Shown here: one piece after another, positions 11,950-23,967 of the stretch
Layout: every line of letters begins with the position of its first letter
How positions within the stretch are numbered: the stretch's first letter is position 1
Assembly (NCBI GenBank): GCA_021030905.1
Contig: JAGFMI010000021.1
Location: 372,001 to 436,000 of the forward strand
Reading direction: 5' to 3'
Origin: Pyrenula massariospora
Lineage: Eukaryota > Ascomycota > Eurotiomycetes > Pyrenulales > Pyrenulaceae
Length of the DNA: 64,000 bases
The notes under the pieces: model-generated
The model's input: only the letters and a program-made list of their open reading frames with translations
What the model was told of the DNA's origin: nothing
The model's database searches: none
Made by a program: the position numbers and the translations under genes

Positions 11950-12538
11950 GGTAAGGACGCGCCCTGTCATCCAGAGTTCTGGGACAAGGCTGGAGGCGGG
12001 GGCGTGAAAGTGAAGTGGTCGCTTTGGGAGGCCCTTGATGGGCTTTGAGAAGGGAGAGAACGGGATGTGGCCAGATTCTTCATGCACTAGGGTCAAAAAG
12101 TTGCACCTAGGTAAAATTATCTTTTGGGTGTTTTTGTTCTAGCTAAGGTTAGACTTTGGCGTTTAAGCTTCGCCGCTAGCGCGCCCTTGCCTGAAGTAGG
12201 AGAAAGTCCTTGACTGGGCTAAATTCGACTGGATCGGTGGTCAAAATCCACTTCATGATGACAGCTGTTCCGAAAGATTCCTCATTGTCCTGTCTATAGG
12301 CAACCTTGCCTATCTTGGTCACGTCGTCGGTCAAGACTTCCTAAAGCTAGTTCCTTTTCCCTTAAATCATACCACAATCGATCAATGATAGTCTTCCATA
12401 AATAGACTCTTTGCATGCACAAGCGATAGGAGACTGCTTGCAGTCCAGTAACCGTCTGTGTAGCTGCAGGCTGAAAGCAGTATACAAAGGATCAGGGATC
12501 AAGGTGTCACAGCGCACTTGCTTGCTTCCAGCATATCG
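11950..12538. other. Convergent intergenic region, no gene seen
   Basis: These are the 3' flanks of the plus-strand member 3 and the minus-strand NLR gene. No coding, RNA or repeat feature was recognised. Confidence 0.45.
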
Positions 12539-15500
12539 TTACAAGAAAATCGGAAGATTGGTAGATGTGCTGCTTGACGGAGCAGAAGGTAAATCGTACT
12601 GCGGATTGAAACCTGCCCGCACCACAACTCTTTTCTTTTCAATTTCTCGTTGATCATTCTCGTCCTTTTCCCAAAGGGGCCAAAACCCCGGATCCGTGGC
12701 AGAAACAATGTGCTGTTGCCAGATTAGTGTCGGGTTTGACATTAGAAACTCTCGGTATCTTTCTCGGAGCTCTTTCAGTGCTTCAGCGAGCTGATGTAGG
12801 CTAGACGAAATCCACTTTATCTCGCGGTCTTCGCTAGAACCGGTGGAGTAACCGGAAGAGAAGATTTGTAGTACCGGATCCAAATGGGAGAGGTTGGGTG
12901 CGAAATTGAACGACCAACATGCTTCAACCCATGTTGTCACCAATAGACGGCGGAGTAGGAACTTAGATAAGAGGGGACTCCAGATTGGTTGTTCGGATAA
13001 GGGAGATTTTGTTGGCGCTGCTAGTGATCGTGTTTCTTCTAAAGCTTGGGCAGAAAGCTTGCTGTCTGTGGAGTTCCACCTTTGGTCTATGGAGTACAGT
13101 CTCCGAAGGTTGTGATTCATGGACGAAAATCTGGAGCTGTGTCGATCCCGAAGCGTCTGGTCTGATGGCTGAGGTTGATTCTGAGATGACATGCTTTCGA
13201 CAAGATGGGCTGCCCAGCATAGAGACGCGTATTTAAGAAACGGGTATCTCTTTAGAATAAGCGCCCTGTTGTCACCTATTGTCAATCGGTCCTCCATACG
13301 AGCCTCACCTCCGCAAGAAACGACGCCGTCTTCGATCGAAAACCACCTTTCAAGTCGCCGAAGGGGTTCTTCTTGAAGGTCGTAAACGAGGTATGAAATG
13401 CAGCTTGCGGCGAAGCGTTCGTGAATGACCTGTTGATCTCCAAAAGAGTACGATGGAGGGCAACTTGGATCTTTTTCCAGAAATTCTCTGAGAGAGCTGT
13501 GAATGAAGCTGATTGTTCCATACACATCAACCTCAACCAAAGCACAGGTGATCTGTTGGATGCATCTGGGATAATTACCGAGCAACTGAAGATCGTCCGT
13601 TGGACTACCTGGGATGATCGCCAGTGCTTCATGAAGTTCCTCAAGCCCAAGTGGGTATTGAGAAAACGATAGCCATTTGAAAATGTCCGCAGCTAAACGC
13701 CGCTGTTTCTCATAGCTTCTGTCCAATGTATCTAGTATCTGTTTGTAAAGTCTGGCAAGGCCTTCAAGGAGATTTGTTTCTCGGAGTATCGCAAATCTCT
13801 CCTTTGGGGACAAAGCAGGGCATTCGAGATAATTGACCAGAAGCCTAGTCCAGAGAAACATACCTTTTGACCGCTGAGCCAGATCATCCACAATAGCATT
13901 ATCGATAACCTCACGTCCAAACAGAAGCTCAGCTGTCATAATATCGAACCGCAGTCTCAAGAACGATCGAATACCCGCAGCGTTATCAGTCGTTTTAAGT
14001 TGCATCTGCCATTCCTGAGTATTCCAGTTACTATACCGAATTGTGAGATTTGGGCGACTAAGAAGGAGAACGTGACAACTCAAGTGAATCAAGATCTCCC
14101 ATAGGCTACTAAGGAAATGGCTGCTATTTGAGCACTCGTCGATACCGTCAATGACCAAGAAAGTCGGCGATCTCTGCAAAATTATTCTCAATGTCGCAGA
14201 AATTTGGTCGGCAGAAGCCCGTTGCTGACCCACAGCATCCTTTTCGAACAAAATGGAAAGCGCGTCTATGACGAGATCGTCATTTCGATGAATGTCGATC
14301 AATTGTGCGGCAAGAGCGCGGAATGCTTCGGCCGCCGTCTTACCACCACCACGAGCAGACCCGTTGAAATGGAAGAAGGCAAGAACAGGTTGTGGGCCAC
14401 TTTGTCCAGCATATGTCGCACAATAGTTATCCAAATCTTCGATTATCGCGGTTGATAGTATGGTTTTGCCAAATCCAGGATTTGCTAGTAAAGAGTTAGT
14501 CCGATCATTTCATGCGTGAAGGCTTCGTCAAGAACCACCTTGCAGAGAGAGAACCCTTGTAACCCACTCCATCTTATTACCTAATCCTGAAGCGGTCATA
14601 TCTGTTTCATTGAAGACTTGGTCCCGCCATTCCAAGTATCGAGGTTTCTCCAGTAACCAATCGCAACTGTTTGGATGTCTTCTCTGAATGGCTCTTTCAT
14701 ATGTACTTCTGTGATCGAGGTTCCAGATCCATTTCCGCAAAGTACGAAAACGCTGATCTACATTGCGCATGTCAGTACTTCACAGAACCTCATCGATAAA
14801 TGAACCCCAACCTGCGAGTAGCTTTTCCTCCCGACATTTTTTCTCCCGATCTCGACTTTCTGCATTTTCTGATTCCTGCAAGTATTGGCAGAAGTCTTCG
14901 AAGTGTTGTGTAAGGATCTCCCGGTCATACAGTCGCATTTCTTGATCGAACAGACTTTGATGTCTTTGCATGCGCTCTTGTAGTTGACTGAACCGAGTAT
15001 CAAAAGGCCTCCATACGGTATTCTGTAGCAACCGCCAGGTGTGTTTAATCCCATGTTCTTATGTTATGCGTTAGCAGACTTACAAGCTGCGACTGTTGGC
15101 GCCGGCAACTGCTGAGCAAGGGCATCTTACCCTTATTTCTCCGGCAGAAAATCAGATAGACTTCCCCACAGAAGGCTACAACGTCTTCATAGACGAGTGC
15201 CATTAATTTCATCAGGCGACTTTGATCACTCGAGGCGAAAATTCTGCTTCTACATGTATCGTAGTGTTGTTGATACTGAGGGAGGGAAAGTGACAGGATC
15301 TCAAAAAGTTCTGACACTTTCTCTAGAAATGTAACATGGTTCGTACCAAACTGTTTTGGATAATTAGTAGACTCCCGGGGATAAACCGTATCGCGTCAAC
15401 TGAAGAAAATTCAGCTTTCTAACCTGAAAGATTAATCGGATTGAGCCCCAAAGCACACCCATGTATTCAGGTTTTACTTGCACGAAGATGTTGATAATGC

Positions 15501-15774
15501 CAAAATAAGGTTCAAAAGAATTGGAAAACTTGGCGACCCGGGAGCAACAACGAGTGAGTCTGCTTGACTCCTTGTGCTTGGAGCATAGGCGAGACAGGTC
15601 ACGAAACATGGCTTCTTTGCTTTGGAACTGTTTGAACGTCTGCCGTTCTTTCTGTGGGAGCGCATTTTGGAAGCTTTGTACAGCGTTCGCGAAAAGATCC
15701 GCCGGACTTTATCATTTTAGCCCACGTCGCAGAAAACAATGCCACGCATCGACGTACTCTATTAGATCTGCCAT
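12539..15774 (-). CDS. NACHT/STAND NLR-type protein with DUF7708-like N-terminus
   Basis: Six exons were deduced: 15774-15758, 15706-15424, 15350-15131, 15057-14812, 14757-14539 and 14484-12539. All have consistent phases (2,0,1,1,1) and encode 976 residues. The first exon codes only MADLI plus two bases. Residues about 60-180 resemble the helical DUF7708 region found before fungal NACHT domains (EYMGVLWGSIRLIFQ). A charged coiled coil follows at about 180-270. Walker A is ANPGFGKT at 329-336, split from the preceding exon by an intron. Walker B is FLVIDGIDEC at 437-446. Downstream are the FLWTRLLVNYL and FIHSSLREFL motifs typical of NACHT C-terminal helices. No ankyrin, WD40 or TPR array follows, only about 200 residues of unassigned sequence. 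NLRs of this class act in fungal self/non-self recognition and programmed cell death. The ligand is unknown. It lies next to a HET gene on the same strand. Confidence 0.85.
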
Positions 15775-16750
15775 TACCTATTAGATAGTTATCGGCGAGG
15801 GGGCATTATCAGAGGGAGAGCATTAATTAATTTTGAAAGCTGGAATTGCGCTCGAAGCGGACAGCATGCTTGATAAGCCCTTTATACTTGAAAATGATCC
15901 GGAAATTAGTAGTTGGGGAGAAGCAGAGGAATCTTGAATGCAAGCCAGCCCTAGTGCTTCGCCTCGCCAGCGTGGCTGTGCTGAGGCTTGGATACATTTC
16001 GAGTGGCCATCCAAAAAGCGCCTACTGTATTCGACGGAAGCATTTCCGCCACGATTTCTACAAGGCTGACGGCTCGGCTTTCCAGGGCTCATGCTAGCTA
16101 TGCAGAACGGATAGAACCTTCGCCAAAGCTATGTCACTCGCTTCATCACAATGTAGTCGCTAAATCAGCCTTATGAGACTCTTCGAACTCTATAGGGGCC
16201 GCCGATGAGGGACCCACTGTCAGTTGTGGCTGGTCTAGTAGGACTAATCTCTCTAGGAATCCAGACCAATTAATATTTTGTAGACCACTACATACAATAC
16301 AGATACCACGATAGAGGTTTGTCAAAAAATGCGAAGCAACTCAAAAACCTCCTCCACTTCCTGCAATCAGTTAATTTGGTCGTGCATACCCGGAAATAGC
16401 GACCGGCCAAGAATGCCTTCCGATCAATCGAGGAATCCATCCACAACTCCGAAGATGCCATTCGAGAATTCAATGTTGTTGCTCAAAAATTTCGTAGCGA
16501 GTCATCGCGAGACCTTGATTTAAAAATTAAGGTTACTAGCCAGCAAACAACATACAGGACAGTAATCGATCGATGATAATAGGCGATCACCCTACGCGAA
16601 TTTGCCGCCGTTTTCTTGACCGAAAGCACAACTCCGCCATCCTCGAGAAGTGTGAAACGTTTCCGACTGGCTCGGACTCTACTAGTGTCATATCACTACA
16701 GAACTCCATATGGCCAATTCGCTCAAAATACTGGCCTGTATCCTGAAATA
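15775..16750. other. Intergenic between NLR and HET genes
   Basis: About 1 kb. Only short open frames occur; one minus-strand tract near 16290-16470 looks faintly protein-like but is broken. No repeat was seen. Confidence 0.4.
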
Positions 16751-18802
16751 TTATAATAAACACGCTCTCCAACGGACGAATTCCAAAAAAGTCTCGCACT
16801 TTCCAAATACCATCCCTATTATCTCTCCTCTGTTAGTGTTGGGGGCAGAACCCTGGTAGCAATTTCCATCCTGAGAATTTTGGTAAAGCAAAAATAGTGC
16901 AATTGCAATGTGAAATTCTCCTTCATTGAACAAGGCAAAATGTTCTGCACATCTGAATATACGTGAAGTGTCGTTCCATGGGAGGAATCTGGTGCGAGAC
17001 AAGCGTTCAGCATATTCCTTTGAGCCTTTCGGCGTATATTGAATGTGTAATGGAATTGTCCAGCCTTCAATGTGGATGAATTTACTGAAAAACGCCGGCG
17101 TGCTTCGATACAGAGAGCAAATGTCATGTTCGTCAAAAGAAAGTAAAGAGCCGTCAACCATCTCAGCGAGGACTGTCAAAGGACGTTCATTTTCCAGTTT
17201 TAGACCATGAGAAAACTGCTTTGTAAAGTATCCAAAATTCAAGGATGGAATAATCCATCCTGCCCAGCTCCATGACGGAAATTCAAGACGTCTTGCTCCC
17301 CCCACAATATTCTGCCAACAGAGTCCGATGGCAAAGTTCTCGCTTCCGCTACGCTCGCACTTGTCGATGTAACCTTTTCGACGCGGAATCACGGACGGCA
17401 TCAAAGGGATTCCTCGGTAATGATATACCGGATGCTTCTTCCTTGCAAAGTCATTGAATACTCCTTCAAATGCACGTATGGTGTCGGTCTCATAGGAGAG
17501 CTGTCTTCCACAGTAAGCACCTAGGTGAGACCCAATATGCCAGGGATGTTGTTGTTTAAAGTCTGCGCTTGGAAACAAATGATTGTCGTTCGAGGTGATG
17601 AAGGAGTTGATGGACTCCTGCGCGTAGCCACGGCGGCATTCCCAGTATATCTGTTGAGAGGTGAAAATCAATCGGCGACGCGAGAAATAGCTTTCTTGAT
17701 AGGTCCATCCACGCTTCATCCATGATGATTTCTTAATACAATCCCGCGGGTTTGGAAGGATTGAGATAAGATGGCTATCCCCAATCCAAGCGTTTGGTTG
17801 ACCAGCCCTTCGGCATACGCCAAGGCCAGGTAATCCGTCGTGCGGACTGTCTCCTGCAGCCGCGATTATAGTTAGGTACGCATTTTTGTACACGAGATCC
17901 ATCTGCTGGATCTGAGAATCTCGGTGGTTATCGTCTTCCTGGTCGATACAGTACCTATCGATCCAGATGAAGGGTATATCAAGTCCTAGGCTGACAGTAA
18001 GAGCGTCCTCGATTGTTTGTGGCAAGCTATTAGGAAGTTTTCCGTGCATAGGCTTATCATCATCACCGGTAATCTTTCCCCAAGTGTAGCTTAGAGCCGA
18101 GTACCTTAAGCCTTTGTGTGATTCAACGACCGTCTTTGTCCTGCAATCGATTAATCATAAATTTTTCGGTTTTGGTTCTAGTTTCGGGGAGATGCATATC
18201 TCTTGATGACAATCTATGCACGATTGTATCCAGCTTTTGACGAGAGGAAAGCTGATTGTTGGCGTGACTAGTCGGGCGGAAACAAATTTATTCATGGGTT
18301 CATCTCTTGGCGCTGCTGTAGGTGCAACGAACTCAGCACATAATTTCTTGTTCAAACCCTTCAAGATGGTTGGATAAATCTCTCTATCGTCAACGACGGC
18401 GAGTACTCGTTTGACTTCCGAGTCCAGGCCCGGATGTGTCAACGAACACAAAACATAACCGATGCCCCTAGGGGCATCGTTGCTGCGAATTTTTACCGCG
18501 TCAAAAAGACGACAGGCAGAGCACGACGTAGACTCATCGATCTTTTCAAGGCTTCCAAGGCTTGCAATTGCATGAGTTCGCCGATTTCTCAAAATAGGAA
18601 AAAGACATGTGGTGTCAAGCCGCATACACCTTGCACACAAAGCGTCCTCAGCCTGCTCATTGAAGTAGCCGATCTCATGAGAGCTACGGCCAGTATCTTC
18701 TGCATGACCTTTGATTTTATCCCAAGTTACCCCAGCCCCTGATATATGCTGCCTTTTGTATACATTTCCGCCGTCGCGAATCGGTTCCAGGTGCCGTTTC
18801 AT
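16751..18802 (-). pseudogene. HET domain protein with an in-frame TGA
   Basis: One continuous frame of 684 codons begins MKRHLEPIRD at 18802 and ends at 16751. It is interrupted only by a TGA at 18157-18155 (codon 216). Both sides belong to one protein. Before the stop comes the usual HET lead-in (CRLFDAV, LVKSWIQSCIDCHQEIC). Directly after it come LIDCRTKTVVES and the HET core: LRYSALSYTWG, IPFIWIDRYCIDQEDD, QMDLVYKNAYLTIIAAAG and KRGWTYQESYFSRRRLIF. Family members commonly have a hydrophobic residue at the stop position. I found no donor that would splice it out without removing the conserved lead-in. HET domains trigger cell death on heterokaryon mismatch. It could be a null allele, a readthrough gene or a base error. 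If translation began after the stop (MHGKLPNS, 18049), part of the HET core would be missing. Confidence 0.75.
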
Positions 18803-19518
18803 ACTGAGAACAACATCCGGATGTAATTTTGAAGAGTCAAGAGTTTCTAGTCTCTTTGAAATGAGGAGCCTTCAGCAATGATGCTTATTCTGGTTATGGT
18901 GGAGAGACGAAGCAAAATTACTTCGATAGAGGTACCATAGCAGAAACAGGTCGCGAGATGCCAAAAATTCCCGTCGTTGCCTTGCAGGCAAATCTCCGAC
19001 CGACCTTTGCCTGAAAAGCGTGTTAGAGCCGCGTTCCGAGGATCCAGACCCCTTAGTTCAGTCACTGTGCGACACAGCAACACAAGGCTGTGGACTTGCG
19101 GATACTTCTGACTGGAGAACTGGAGCCTTGTTGACCGGACCCGTGCGGCCTTTAGCTTGACACGATAAATATTACAGTATTTTATTTCACTTGCAGTGAT
19201 TAAATACGTTAAATATATTTAAAATTTTAAAATATTATAATAAAATTTTTAAAAAGGAGTACTTTTGCGTATACTGTTGTTGTTGCCGCTGCGTAGCCCT
19301 TCCAATATCCTGCGCCTGCGTTCGATGTAATTATTTCCGAGTTATATTGCACTGCAACTCTATGAATCTATGATGATAAGCTGATCACTATCTTATTAAA
19401 TTTAATATTTAATACACTGCCTAGTAATCCGCCACCGATTCCTACTAAAAGGAAGACTTATAGACCTGTAAACCGATACGATATCTAAGCTGCAATGGTA
19501 ACGGCAGAGAAAGTTCTT
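18803..19518. other. Intergenic with an AT-rich island
   Basis: About 19160-19260 is strongly AT-rich (runs such as TTTAAAATTTTAAAATATTA), unlike the surrounding sequence. No coding sequence or terminal repeats were recognised. It could be a remnant of repeat-induced mutation or simply a low-complexity spacer. Confidence 0.5.
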
Positions 19519-22500
19519 TCAGAGTGGAAGAGGACTCATCTCTTCTTCATGTCTTTCAATAGTGACCAAACCGGGCGGGAGCAAGCCGTGACCCTCCGCA
19601 GTCCCGATGTCGATTCCGTACCGCCACCTTCTCCGTCCTGTCCGCTCTCGCTGCCGAATCACAGACGCAGTGTCGTCCCTGTCGGCATTTCTGCGACAGT
19701 CGCTTGTGATCTGCGACACATATAAGTTGCCGTCGTCGCTGTCGATGTTACCGTCATGGATCCTGTCACTCTCCGCTTGGTGATATTGTTGTTGTTGCTG
19801 CCGCTGCTGCTGCTGTCGATCAGAATTCTCGTCAGCATGGTCGGTCTTCGACCGCGACCGCCACCAGCCGAGATTGACGACCTGTCCTCTCCAGAAATCA
19901 TGTTCACCGGTCGTCCGACTGGTCTGTCCTAAAGGAAACCATTTCCGCCTCGGGCGCTTCTTCTTCTTCGTCGTCGTCGGTGTATTTTTTGCGACGACGG
20001 CGACTGCGTCGGTCGGCCTTTGCTCTTGCTCTTGCCCTCCTTCAATCCGCCCTCCTCGGTCAAGAAGAAACAGCGTTTCCCTTGCAACGCGCACGAGTTC
20101 GCTACCGGCCAGTAAGGCCAGCTGGGCGCCGATCGAATTCGGTGGCTGCATGACGCCCGATTTCGTGTTCGTGAAGACGGCGATGACCAGCACGCAGATT
20201 AAAATGACTCCCAGCATGATCTGGAGTGCCTGGGTTGCAGCGAGGTTCAGCACTAGCCTTGGCTCGGTGGTTTCGTATGTCGCTGACGTGGATGGGAAAG
20301 GCTGGGCTGACTGAGGGACGTATTTCCGTCCAAGATGGATCATCTGTGCCGCGTGCTGGGAGAGCAGGGGCCCCGCGTGGTCGGACAGCAGTGAGGGTTT
20401 GGCGAGGTAGTCTGCTGGAGTGGTTTGCGGATGGAGGAGGCCCATGATGTAGAGGAGGAGGTTTTTGCCGTCGGTGGCGTGGATGTTTTGTAGACTGAAG
20501 ATGGGGGAGAGGCTCGTCCACGAGAGGCTTGAGATGTCGTAGCCGGGATGGTCGGCGAGAGGTTGAAGGGATGAAGGGTCGTAGCGCTTCACTGCCAGGG
20601 GTAGGGTTACGCTTGAGGATAATGCGGGACGGATTTCTCGGACGATGGTTGCGCGAGCAGTGATGGCAGTGAAGTTGAGGGTGCAGGTAATTGAGGCGAT
20701 TTTGGTAAGAGTGAAATTAGGGTCCGACCAATTCCCGACATTCGATTGAGCCAGTATGTATGTCGTGTTAGGCCAGACTTCCATCACGAATGGAGCCCTT
20801 TTGGAGTTGTCAAACACTTGGTTTAGGCTGAACCGAATCGTATTCAGATAGAACTCTGTTGCTCCCTCACGATTGGTCGTGTTGAACATGGAGGTCAGTT
20901 GCTCACTTGGGCAATGTTTCAAGCCTGGGGCTGTAGTATTGATATTGCATCTAGCAAAGATAGAGAATTCACCACTTTGTTCCTGAACTTGGTCTTGGTA
21001 ATATTGCTTTATAGCGTAATCACTTGTATCAAAGGATAAGCATTGTGGAGTCACCTTTACAGCAGGCAACGTTAAGCTCAATTCAATTCCAGACGAGATG
21101 ACTTTATCGACAATGTGATCTGAAATGGTATTTGAGATATCGCTGAAAATCAGTCCTTCTATGAGACCGACAGGGCCAGAGTTCTGATAGGTAGACGAAG
21201 GTGCATATTGCAAGATTACCGCTGCTTGGGTTTTAAGCATATCTTCCTGGTCCGTAGAGCCTGTTGCCTGATCTTGAGGGATTTTAAAGTCACCAAGATT
21301 GCTAACGATGCTGGAGTCATAGAAGATCTGCGTGGTTCGTTGAGTAGAATGAGAAGTAGTGATGAAAAGTGCTGCAGCAAGAATCTTAACTGCTATAAAG
21401 AGGATACGCGTTACGGTGCCGGCTAGAAGTATAAAAGACTTCGATCGAAAGACAAATTTGTAGTAGCCAAGACCAAACATCGAGTAATCGCTGGGCTTTT
21501 CTAGTAATACGCTGTTTGCGGCAACTGGTTGAAGCCGCAAGTGAGCAAACGGGTAGATTCTCTGCACCGACGAGTCCAAAGCTTGTAATGCATAACCAAG
21601 TATCACCAATACGGCAGAAGGTGTGTAGATCCAGGCATAGACCGCATTCCGGGATCCTGCGTCGAAGCCTGAGAGTAGTTTGCCAGCGATCCTAATAAGA
21701 CCAAGTCCGGCAATAACTGCTGTGAGAACAACGACCAAAGCGATACGAAATAGCAAGGTTAGCGAGACAGGCAGGTACCATGCGCTAGGCACCGATCTTG
21801 GAGGAGACTGAGATTCCGAATACGGCGTAGAAGGTAATTTAGATTCTTGCAATTCGACCCTCGTTCCATGAGCTGTCCTTGTTGTCCTGACCAGGGCTCC
21901 TTTCAGGTAACGGTCCAACTTTTCCTTGTCCAAATGTCCCGCATACTGGAGAGACTTCTCTGCCTGAAAGCTGTTCGCCAATATGAATGCGATTGCACGT
22001 ATTGAGTTTGGATCATGGGTCAAGTCTGTCTTCGGACGTAGAACAGTTGCAGTGGCGACTGCGGAGACGCCGAGAACGCCTAAGACTGCTTGGAGCACTC
22101 TCAGTGAATAGGACCTTATTCGAAGGACTCTAGAAGATATTATGAGTTGGCCTTGGATAGAATCAGAGATAGATCGTCGAAAATCGATATGTACCACCTG
22201 TGCCAAAAGTTTGCTCAGCATTGAAAATACATCAGTGCGCATATGTGCCATGTCCTCGAGCCACTCACTGACTCTAGTAGAGTTCCCAGAGGTCATCATA
22301 AGAAAGAATTGGTCCGTACTTATTCCAGTTCTGTCGAGAAAACCACATGTTCGGACATTTCCGGGATGATACGTGTCTCCATGTTCGTAATAAAATGTAT
22401 TGAAGCTTTCGTCTAAGCCCGTTCGGTTGTCCATGAAGCTTTCTATCGGAAATTGGTTTGGTCCCCCCGTGCGCCCACCGACGTTGTTGCGTGGACCTCC

Positions 22501-23967
22501 GAGATATTGGTTAATCTTTAAAACAATTGACTCCGGATTCGAAATTTTTAGGTGCCGTGTATTAGATGCGTAAGGTGAAATGCCTTTCAAGACACCAGAC
22601 CGCGCATCGACCTGGACCTCGTGATCTTCCATCACGTATCCGATTTTGCAAAGCAGACTAGACACTGATGCACTTTTCAAGCTAGACGTATCATTTTGCT
22701 GCCAGATATTCATAACAATCCTGAGATCGGATTCTATACTACTACCACAATTTATAGATTGGGTGTATGAAGAGTTTTCCACCGGGTATGGGCATTTCCA
22801 CGTGCCACACGTAGTGTAATTGAACCAGACCGATCCATCCAGAGCGGCTTCCCAATAAGGTACCGGAATTAGCGGGTAATCGTTATCAAAGATGTTACAC
22901 TGAGCTTTCTCAAGATCCTGCATGTTGGGTGTGAGCCTGATTGCCTGTTGTGGTGGTTCGTCCCAGAAGGGCAAGGTGACGGTCACGTCATGAGGCAGCC
23001 ATTTAACTTCGCTGCAGTTGAGATCTACAGCAAAGGCCGATGAAGTCGTCGAAATAGTAAGATTCGTATGTTTTCCTAGAGACATGAGATCTCTCTCAGA
23101 CAGATTGAATGACTCGTAAGCGTTAGCTTCTGTTGTCCATTGTGGGCGATCGAAGCCCATCTTCTCCGTGCTCAGATAAGCTAGAAAGGCTTGGGAGTTG
23201 AAGTAAGCGGTTTCATTCGGGACAGTAGCAGTCAGTGTATCATTTACATCCAAGATCGACGTACGACTTAAAGAAACTGGATGAATAAAGTGACGATGCG
23301 ATGGGTCGGTATAGAATAGGTTGTTGGCGAATGGAACCATAGCCCCGCTAAGAAACGCACTAAGATATCCTAGGAAAACGCCGTATTGTTTGAATCTTTG
23401 CGCTAAGTAGATGCCTTGGATGTCCATTAAGTCTTGATAATTGATGCATGTAAAGGCAGTCTCAGCAGATGACCATCCCCGTGATAGGAATGACCATTGT
23501 CCGACTTTCTTCAAGTCTTTCAGAAGCCCCTCCCAAAGAAGACTAAGCAAGACGATGATGACTGTTGGGAGGTAGCGAGCGAATCGACTAAGGTCATCGC
23601 CGACAGTGAATCCTTCTTGTTTTCGATCAAGTACGTCAAGGACCTCCAGGACTACAATTAGCAGGCCAAAGACCAAGCTAAGTCCTAAAATATAAGGGAG
23701 CCGGAATGAGTTCGGTATCCATTCGCTGTATATATGTCTTTCAAGATGAGTGGTATCATCATTTGCTCCCATGATGGAGTTATATCGCTCATTATCAATT
23801 GTCTCGTGTATAGAATCATCCCGGACCAAGATTCCAGCCGCAGTCTCGCTTTTTCCGACTGAATGTCCGATAATACGAAACGGGTCGTCTACCGGAGCTT
23901 CGAGCCGGGGCCCGTCTCGAGGCAGAGTGATGCGTCTTGGAACCAGAGGAACGTCGTCAATATTCAT
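19519..23967 (-). CDS. DUF3433 family polytopic membrane protein
   Basis: A single intron-free frame of 1482 codons starts MNIDDVPLVP. An acidic cytosolic N-terminus is followed by membrane segments at about 92-113, 131-148 and 196-215. A large, N-glycosylation-rich (NxS/T) extracytoplasmic region follows. Further segments lie near the middle (SLRVLQAVLGVLGVSA, LLFRIALVVVLTAVIAGLGL, PSAVLVILGYALQAL, ILFIAVKILAAALFI), then a second soluble region and a last segment LQIMLGVILICVLVIAVF. The repeat of 'membrane bundle plus large loop' matches the two-copy DUF3433 architecture of filamentous fungi. The tail is low-complexity: KKKKRPRRKW, then a glutamine run with HQ (about 19790-19820). Its role is not established; a cell-surface or vacuolar membrane location is inferred from topology. 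It appears intact and lies between two HET genes. Confidence 0.85.
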   Translation of the reverse strand: MNIDDVPLVPRRITLPRDGPRLEAPVDDPFRIIGHSVGKSETAAGILVRDDSIHETIDNERYNSIMGANDDTTHLERHIYSEWIPNSFRLPYILGLSLVFGLLIVVLEVLDVLDRKQEGFTVGDDLSRFARYLPTVIIVLLSLLWEGLLKDLKKVGQWSFLSRGWSSAETAFTCINYQDLMDIQGIYLAQRFKQYGVFLGYLSAFLSGAMVPFANNLFYTDPSHRHFIHPVSLSRTSILDVNDTLTATVPNETAYFNSQAFLAYLSTEKMGFDRPQWTTEANAYESFNLSERDLMSLGKHTNLTISTTSSAFAVDLNCSEVKWLPHDVTVTLPFWDEPPQQAIRLTPNMQDLEKAQCNIFDNDYPLIPVPYWEAALDGSVWFNYTTCGTWKCPYPVENSSYTQSINCGSSIESDLRIVMNIWQQNDTSSLKSASVSSLLCKIGYVMEDHEVQVDARSGVLKGISPYASNTRHLKISNPESIVLKINQYLGGPRNNVGGRTGGPNQFPIESFMDNRTGLDESFNTFYYEHGDTYHPGNVRTCGFLDRTGISTDQFFLMMTSGNSTRVSEWLEDMAHMRTDVFSMLSKLLAQVVHIDFRRSISDSIQGQLIISSRVLRIRSYSLRVLQAVLGVLGVSAVATATVLRPKTDLTHDPNSIRAIAFILANSFQAEKSLQYAGHLDKEKLDRYLKGALVRTTRTAHGTRVELQESKLPSTPYSESQSPPRSVPSAWYLPVSLTLLFRIALVVVLTAVIAGLGLIRIAGKLLSGFDAGSRNAVYAWIYTPSAVLVILGYALQALDSSVQRIYPFAHLRLQPVAANSVLLEKPSDYSMFGLGYYKFVFRSKSFILLAGTVTRILFIAVKILAAALFITTSHSTQRTTQIFYDSSIVSNLGDFKIPQDQATGSTDQEDMLKTQAAVILQYAPSSTYQNSGPVGLIEGLIFSDISNTISDHIVDKVISSGIELSLTLPAVKVTPQCLSFDTSDYAIKQYYQDQVQEQSGEFSIFARCNINTTAPGLKHCPSEQLTSMFNTTNREGATEFYLNTIRFSLNQVFDNSKRAPFVMEVWPNTTYILAQSNVGNWSDPNFTLTKIASITCTLNFTAITARATIVREIRPALSSSVTLPLAVKRYDPSSLQPLADHPGYDISSLSWTSLSPIFSLQNIHATDGKNLLLYIMGLLHPQTTPADYLAKPSLLSDHAGPLLSQHAAQMIHLGRKYVPQSAQPFPSTSATYETTEPRLVLNLAATQALQIMLGVILICVLVIAVFTNTKSGVMQPPNSIGAQLALLAGSELVRVARETLFLLDRGGRIEGGQEQEQRPTDAVAVVAKNTPTTTKKKKRPRRKWFPLGQTSRTTGEHDFWRGQVVNLGWWRSRSKTDHADENSDRQQQQRQQQQQYHQAESDRIHDGNIDSDDGNLYVSQITSDCRRNADRDDTASVIRQRERTGRRRWRYGIDIGTAEGHGLLPPGLVTIERHEEEMSPLPL

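Noticed and set aside
18155-18330. An intron that would remove the TGA of the HET gene
   Set aside because: No consensus donor exists nearby, and any usable GT would delete the conserved LVKSWIQSCIDCHQ segment.
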